From Peptococcaceae bacterium UBA5767 (GTDB taxonomy: Bacteria > Bacillota > TC1 > UBA5767): a DNA stretch of 26,070 nucleotides. The notes under the pieces were generated by a model. The model was not told where the DNA came from and ran no database searches. It was given only the letters and a program-made list of their open reading frames with translations. Below, one piece after another: positions 23,352-26,070 of the stretch (within the stretch, counting starts at the first letter, position 1; every line of letters begins with the position of its first letter). The DNA is taken from contig DIET01000028.1 of assembly GCA_002418765.1 (NCBI GenBank), forward strand, positions 1-26,070, read 5' to 3'. Both the position numbers and the translations under genes were made by a program.

Positions 23352-24178
23352 TTATTCATCATCTTGATTCTCTCATCCAAATAAGCAACCAATTCCGCCT
23401 CTTCCTCAGGGCATAGTTGGAGACTCTTAAAATCAATTTGCTGACTTGAGTATTTCCCATGGTTGTCAGAACCAGCCACTTTCACCAAGCCATACTGCTT
23501 CGCTATCGACTTACAGAGCTCTTCATCTTGAGGTGTATGTGAAGGATGTTTGAGCTGAATCCCATCCAATCCCTGCTCCACCAATTTGGGGATCAAATCA
23601 AAAGCTTTGGTCTCACCAGGGTGGGCCAATACAGCAATGCCGCCTGCTTCCTTGATAGCAGCGATAGCTTCTTTGTAATCAGCATAAGCAATCGGACAAT
23701 AATACCGATTCCCCTCTTTAAAATCTTCTTCTGTTACTTCATCCGTAAAACCCTTTTGATGTAAAAAGTGAAGAATATGCTGCTTGTAGATTCCACCTGT
23801 TCCGGCAATATGTAGAACATCAGCATATGAAATTGGATAGCCATCCTTTTGAAGCAATTCAATCATCTGGCGTGCAACTTCACGACGACTCACCGTGACC
23901 TTGCCCAATAAATCTTTCAGTACCGATTTATCCTGAATGAAATAGCCTAACAAATGAACTTTTCGTTTGGCCTCATAATCATAAGCTGAAATTTCCACAC
24001 CCGGTATGATAAAAATATCAGATCCTTTGTAAGCTTTTTGGATTTCATAAAAATCAATCAGACGATCATGATCTGTGATACCAATATACCGATAGCCCAT
24101 GGAAATATAAAGCATGGCAATGGCTTCCAATGAATAACTCCCGTCTGAACGCTTGCTATGAATTTGCAGATCTATCAT
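23348..24178 (-). CDS. PHP-domain metal-dependent phosphoesterase
   Basis: A 276-residue PHP protein of the type that includes nucleoside-3',5'-bisphosphate phosphatases. Probable metal ligands: H7 and D12 (DLQIHSKRSDG), H37 (TDHD), E62 (PGVEIS), H75, H186 (LAHPGE), D238 and H240 (GSDNHGK). Oddity: the first histidine of the usual HxH motif is Q5. The start at MIDLQIHS has GGGAG upstream and fits family N-termini; a 12-codon extension is rejected. It is translationally coupled to ogt, but a functional link is not evident. Confidence 0.9.
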   Translation of the reverse strand: MIDLQIHSKRSDGSYSLEAIAMLYISMGYRYIGITDHDRLIDFYEIQKAYKGSDIFIIPGVEISAYDYEAKRKVHLLGYFIQDKSVLKDLLGKVTVSRREVARQMIELLQKDGYPISYADVLHIAGTGGIYKQHILHFLHQKGFTDEVTEEDFKEGNRYYCPIAYADYKEAIAAIKEAGGIAVLAHPGETKAFDLIPKLVEQGLDGIQLKHPSHTPQDEELCKSIAKQYGLVKVAGSDNHGKYSSQQIDFKSLQLCPEEEAELVAYLDERIKMMNK

Positions 24179-24209
24179 TTGGTTGCTCCCTCTGGTATCA
24201 TATTCGTTT

Positions 24210-24230
24210 ATCACTTACATTATACGTGAT
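24210..24230. promoter_or_regulatory. PHP-gene -10 region within a palindrome
   Basis: The arms ATCAC and GTGAT enclose 11 bp that also show partial symmetry (16 of 21 positions agree with the reverse complement). On the minus strand a perfect -10 TATAAT (24219-24224) is centred in it, but no good -35 is at 17 nt. The start would be near 24212, giving a leader of about 34 nt. An operator role is inferred from position. Confidence 0.4.
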
Positions 24231-24278
24231 TTTCAATGTATTTCTAGCATCAAAAAAAATTACCTCAACCCGTATCCA

Positions 24279-25190
24279 TTATCCCTCATTCTTTTGTATG
24301 GAACATCGACCAAAAATTTTATCATTTAATGCTTTCCCTGTTGCCGTGGTGGCCAAACCACCTTGCGATGTTTCTTTTAAAGAAGGAGGCAATGCTTTGC
24401 CTACACGAAACATCGCATCCACAACTTCATCAAACGGCACGATACTAGGTATATCTGCAAGTGCCATTTCAGCACATATCAAGGCATTGGCTGCCCCGAT
24501 GGTATTCCTTTTGGCACATGGACTTTCCACCAACCCCGCAATAGGATCACAAACCAGACCCATGAGATTCTTAAGACACATGGCAGCAGCATCAAAAATC
24601 TGCTGCTGACTGCCGTTTAGCATATAAACCACACTAGCCGACGCCATAGCTGAAGCGGAACCTACTTCCGCCTGACAACCACCTTGCGCTCCTGAAAGTG
24701 TTGCATGATGGGCAATGATTTCTCCCACCAAATTGGCTACCAAGAGACCACGGTAAACCATCTCATCTTCTATATTGAATCTTTCTTGGATCGTTAACAA
24801 AACTGCTGGAAGAACGCCGCAGGATCCTGCCGTTGGCGAGGCCACGATTTTCCCCATGGAAGCATTGACCTCCATCATTGCCAATGCATACGATATAGCT
24901 TTCCTCATGGTTTTACCACTAACAGAAATATGGCTTGTGGCATACTCAGCAAGCTTCATCCCGTTGTTATCAATGATTTTCCCTTTGGTCTCAATCATAG
25001 GATCAAGGCCTTTAGCAATGGCAGCTTTCATAACCTGCAACACTGTAATCAGATACTCTCTAATTTCCACTTCCGATTTCCCTGTTAGATTTTTCTCTCT
25101 TTCCAGTGCATAAAAATATATATCTTGCTTACACTGTTCAACTTCACTGATGATATCCACAGCGCGATTTTTTTTAATATCCATATTCAC
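24279..25190 (-). CDS. sdaAA: L-serine dehydratase alpha subunit (4Fe-4S)
   Basis: A 303-residue catalytic subunit that converts L-serine to pyruvate and ammonia. SPTAGSCGVLPA (118-129) is the substrate loop. C172 (GGCQAEVG), C214 (VCDPIAGL) and C225 (ESPCAKRN) are the expected ligands of the catalytic, oxygen-labile iron-sulfur cluster. The start is GTG overlapping the sdaAB stop (GTGA), with GAGGG 7 nt upstream; an ATG two codons on is the alternative. After its stop, a T8 run follows only a weak stem, so termination is uncertain. Confidence 0.95.
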   Translation of the reverse strand: MNMDIKKNRAVDIISEVEQCKQDIYFYALEREKNLTGKSEVEIREYLITVLQVMKAAIAKGLDPMIETKGKIIDNNGMKLAEYATSHISVSGKTMRKAISYALAMMEVNASMGKIVASPTAGSCGVLPAVLLTIQERFNIEDEMVYRGLLVANLVGEIIAHHATLSGAQGGCQAEVGSASAMASASVVYMLNGSQQQIFDAAAMCLKNLMGLVCDPIAGLVESPCAKRNTIGAANALICAEMALADIPSIVPFDEVVDAMFRVGKALPPSLKETSQGGLATTATGKALNDKIFGRCSIQKNEG

Positions 25191-25861
25191 TCGTAGACCC
25201 TCTCTATCAGATTAACAAAATGCATTCCATTAATAGCCTGCAGTTTGGCCACCGTCTTATCTGGAATGATTTCATCATTCTCGATAATACAAATAGCTCG
25301 TTTGCCTTTTTCTTCACGGTACAATCTCATATTGGCAATGTTTATTTTCTCTTCAGCCAATAAAGATGTAATAAGAGCAATCATACCAGGATTATCGTTA
25401 TGGTGAGTGACAATGGTATTGTACTCACCGGTATAATGAACATCAATTCCATTGATAGACTTGATGACAACCTTTCCTGCGCCAATGGAAACTCCCTTGA
25501 TTTCCCATCGCTGAGCAGCATCCGTTTCAGCTTTGATCAAAACAGTATTAGGATGATCCTCCTCTTGATCACTCAAAACAAAATCAAACTGAATCCCCAT
25601 TTCTCGTGCAATATCAAAGGACTCAACAATCCTTTCATCATCTTGAGAAAATCCCAATATACCACCTAATAAAGCAATATCTGTACCATGCCCCCGATAA
25701 GTCTTGGCAAACGATCCAAACAATTCAAATGTAACTTTCTGAATAGGCCGGCGAATGATGTTACGCGCCATCATACCAATTCGACAAGCTCCAGCGGTAT
25801 GCGAACTAGATGGACCAATCATAATAGGACCAATAATATCATATAAATTGTATTCTTTCAT
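25187..25861 (-). CDS. sdaAB: L-serine dehydratase beta subunit
   Basis: A 224-residue subunit pairing with the alpha chain in two-gene Gram-positive serine dehydratases. The N-terminal half has the family motif GPSSSHTAGACRIG (16-29) and SFAKTYRGHGTD. The C-terminal part (about 150-224, TIVTHHNDNPGMIALITSLLAEEKINIANM) is an ACT domain. In single-chain relatives the beta domain contributes to assembly and regulation. GAGGTG lies 6 nt before the ATG. It starts an operon just downstream of the 5S rRNA terminator. Confidence 0.95.
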   Translation of the reverse strand: MKEYNLYDIIGPIMIGPSSSHTAGACRIGMMARNIIRRPIQKVTFELFGSFAKTYRGHGTDIALLGGILGFSQDDERIVESFDIAREMGIQFDFVLSDQEEDHPNTVLIKAETDAAQRWEIKGVSIGAGKVVIKSINGIDVHYTGEYNTIVTHHNDNPGMIALITSLLAEEKINIANMRLYREEKGKRAICIIENDEIIPDKTVAKLQAINGMHFVNLIERVYE

Positions 25862-25888
25862 TTTTTACACCTCGATTGCCCTTATGCT

Positions 25889-25919
25889 ATAATATCTACC
25901 CTCATCCTACCAAAAGCAA
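25889..25919 (-). promoter_or_regulatory. Candidate sdaAB promoter
   Basis: A -35 TTGCTT (25914-25919) and a -10 TATTAT (25889-25894) lie on the minus strand with a longer than ideal 19-nt spacer. The position between the 5S terminator and the sdaAB ribosome site makes a promoter here likely, but the exact hexamers are tentative. Confidence 0.4.
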
Positions 25920-25940
25920 GGAATATTTCTAGTCATTTCG

Positions 25941-25973
25941 ATAAAAAAAGGACGAGTCCAAAGACTCGTCCTT
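25941..25973 (-). terminator. Terminator of the rRNA operon
   Basis: On the minus strand the arms AAGGACGAGTC and GACTCGTCCTT form a perfect 11-bp stem with a 4-nt loop, followed by a T-run. It begins about 10 nt after the 5S 3' end. Confidence 0.93.
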
Positions 25974-25981
25974 ACATTAAT

Positions 25982-26070
25982 TCTGGCAACGTCCTACTCT
26001 CCCAGGGCCTTTGCCCAAGTACCATCAGCGCTGAAAAGCTTAACTGCCGTGTTCGGGATGGTTACGGGTG
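25982..26070 (-). rRNA. rrf: 5S rRNA, 3' part, cut by the window edge
   Basis: The minus strand reads ACCCGTAACCATCCCGAACA, then CGGCAGTTAAGC, CAGCGCTGATGGTACTTGGG, and ends GAGAGTAGGACGTTGCCAGA, the conserved 5S core and 3' end. About 89 nt are present; the first 25-30 nt lie beyond the window. The gene ends an rRNA operon running into the window from the right. Confidence 0.96.

Noticed and set aside
1..26070. CRISPR array, prophage or defence island
   Set aside because: No regularly spaced repeats, integrase, phage structural genes or recognised defence proteins were seen; the only mobile element is the IS30 copy.

Overview
The window is a dense, low-to-moderate GC stretch in which every convincing gene is on the minus strand, so transcription runs from position 26070 towards 1. 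Strong GGAGG-type ribosome sites, a T-box leader, intrinsic terminators and an RNase P RNA resembling the Bacillus (type B) form point to a low-GC Gram-positive (Firmicutes/Bacillota). Oxygen-sensitive-looking enzymes (two-subunit Fe-S L-serine dehydratase, an iron-sulfur flavoprotein) and molybdenum-cofactor genes suggest an anaerobe. The genus cannot be named from the sequence.

Layout, in transcription order. (1) 26070-25940: 3' part of a 5S rRNA gene and its terminator. (2) 25861-24279: sdaAB-sdaAA, L-serine dehydratase. (3) 24178-22884: PHP-domain phosphoesterase and ogt (alkylguanine repair), closed by a terminator. (4) 22808-21150: cysK-nadE. (5) 21055-17078: a tightly coupled chain yebC-ruvC-ruvA-ruvB-mobA-mobB-AEC transporter, with several 4-nt ATGA overlaps. 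(6) 16114-14550: a MarR-family regulator followed by two tandem paralogues of unknown function. (7) 14530-13356: an IS30-family insertion sequence. (8) 13303-6627: promoter, tryptophan T-box and the complete trpEGDCFBA operon. (9) 6358-5301: phoU plus a small conserved protein of uncertain function, then rnpB (about 5286-4931), whose promoter lies over the 3' end of that small gene. (10) 4831-120: a GntR/UTRA regulator leading a flavoprotein, a class I aldolase, a polyol-type dehydrogenase and an FGGY kinase. (11) 70-1: a consensus promoter and the first 20 nt of a tRNA gene.

How they work together. The trp operon holds every enzyme from chorismate to tryptophan and is controlled by a tRNA-sensing leader whose acceptor-binding bulge (UGGC) fits tRNA-Trp (GCCA end). 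The GntR operon has the parts of a peripheral sugar or polyol route (dehydrogenase, kinase, aldolase) and a GTATATAC operator just downstream of its promoter, but no transporter. The most poorly explained parts are the marR-plus-two-paralogues operon and the substrate of the GntR operon; these are the best candidates for undescribed biology. No CRISPR array, phage or obvious defence system was seen.
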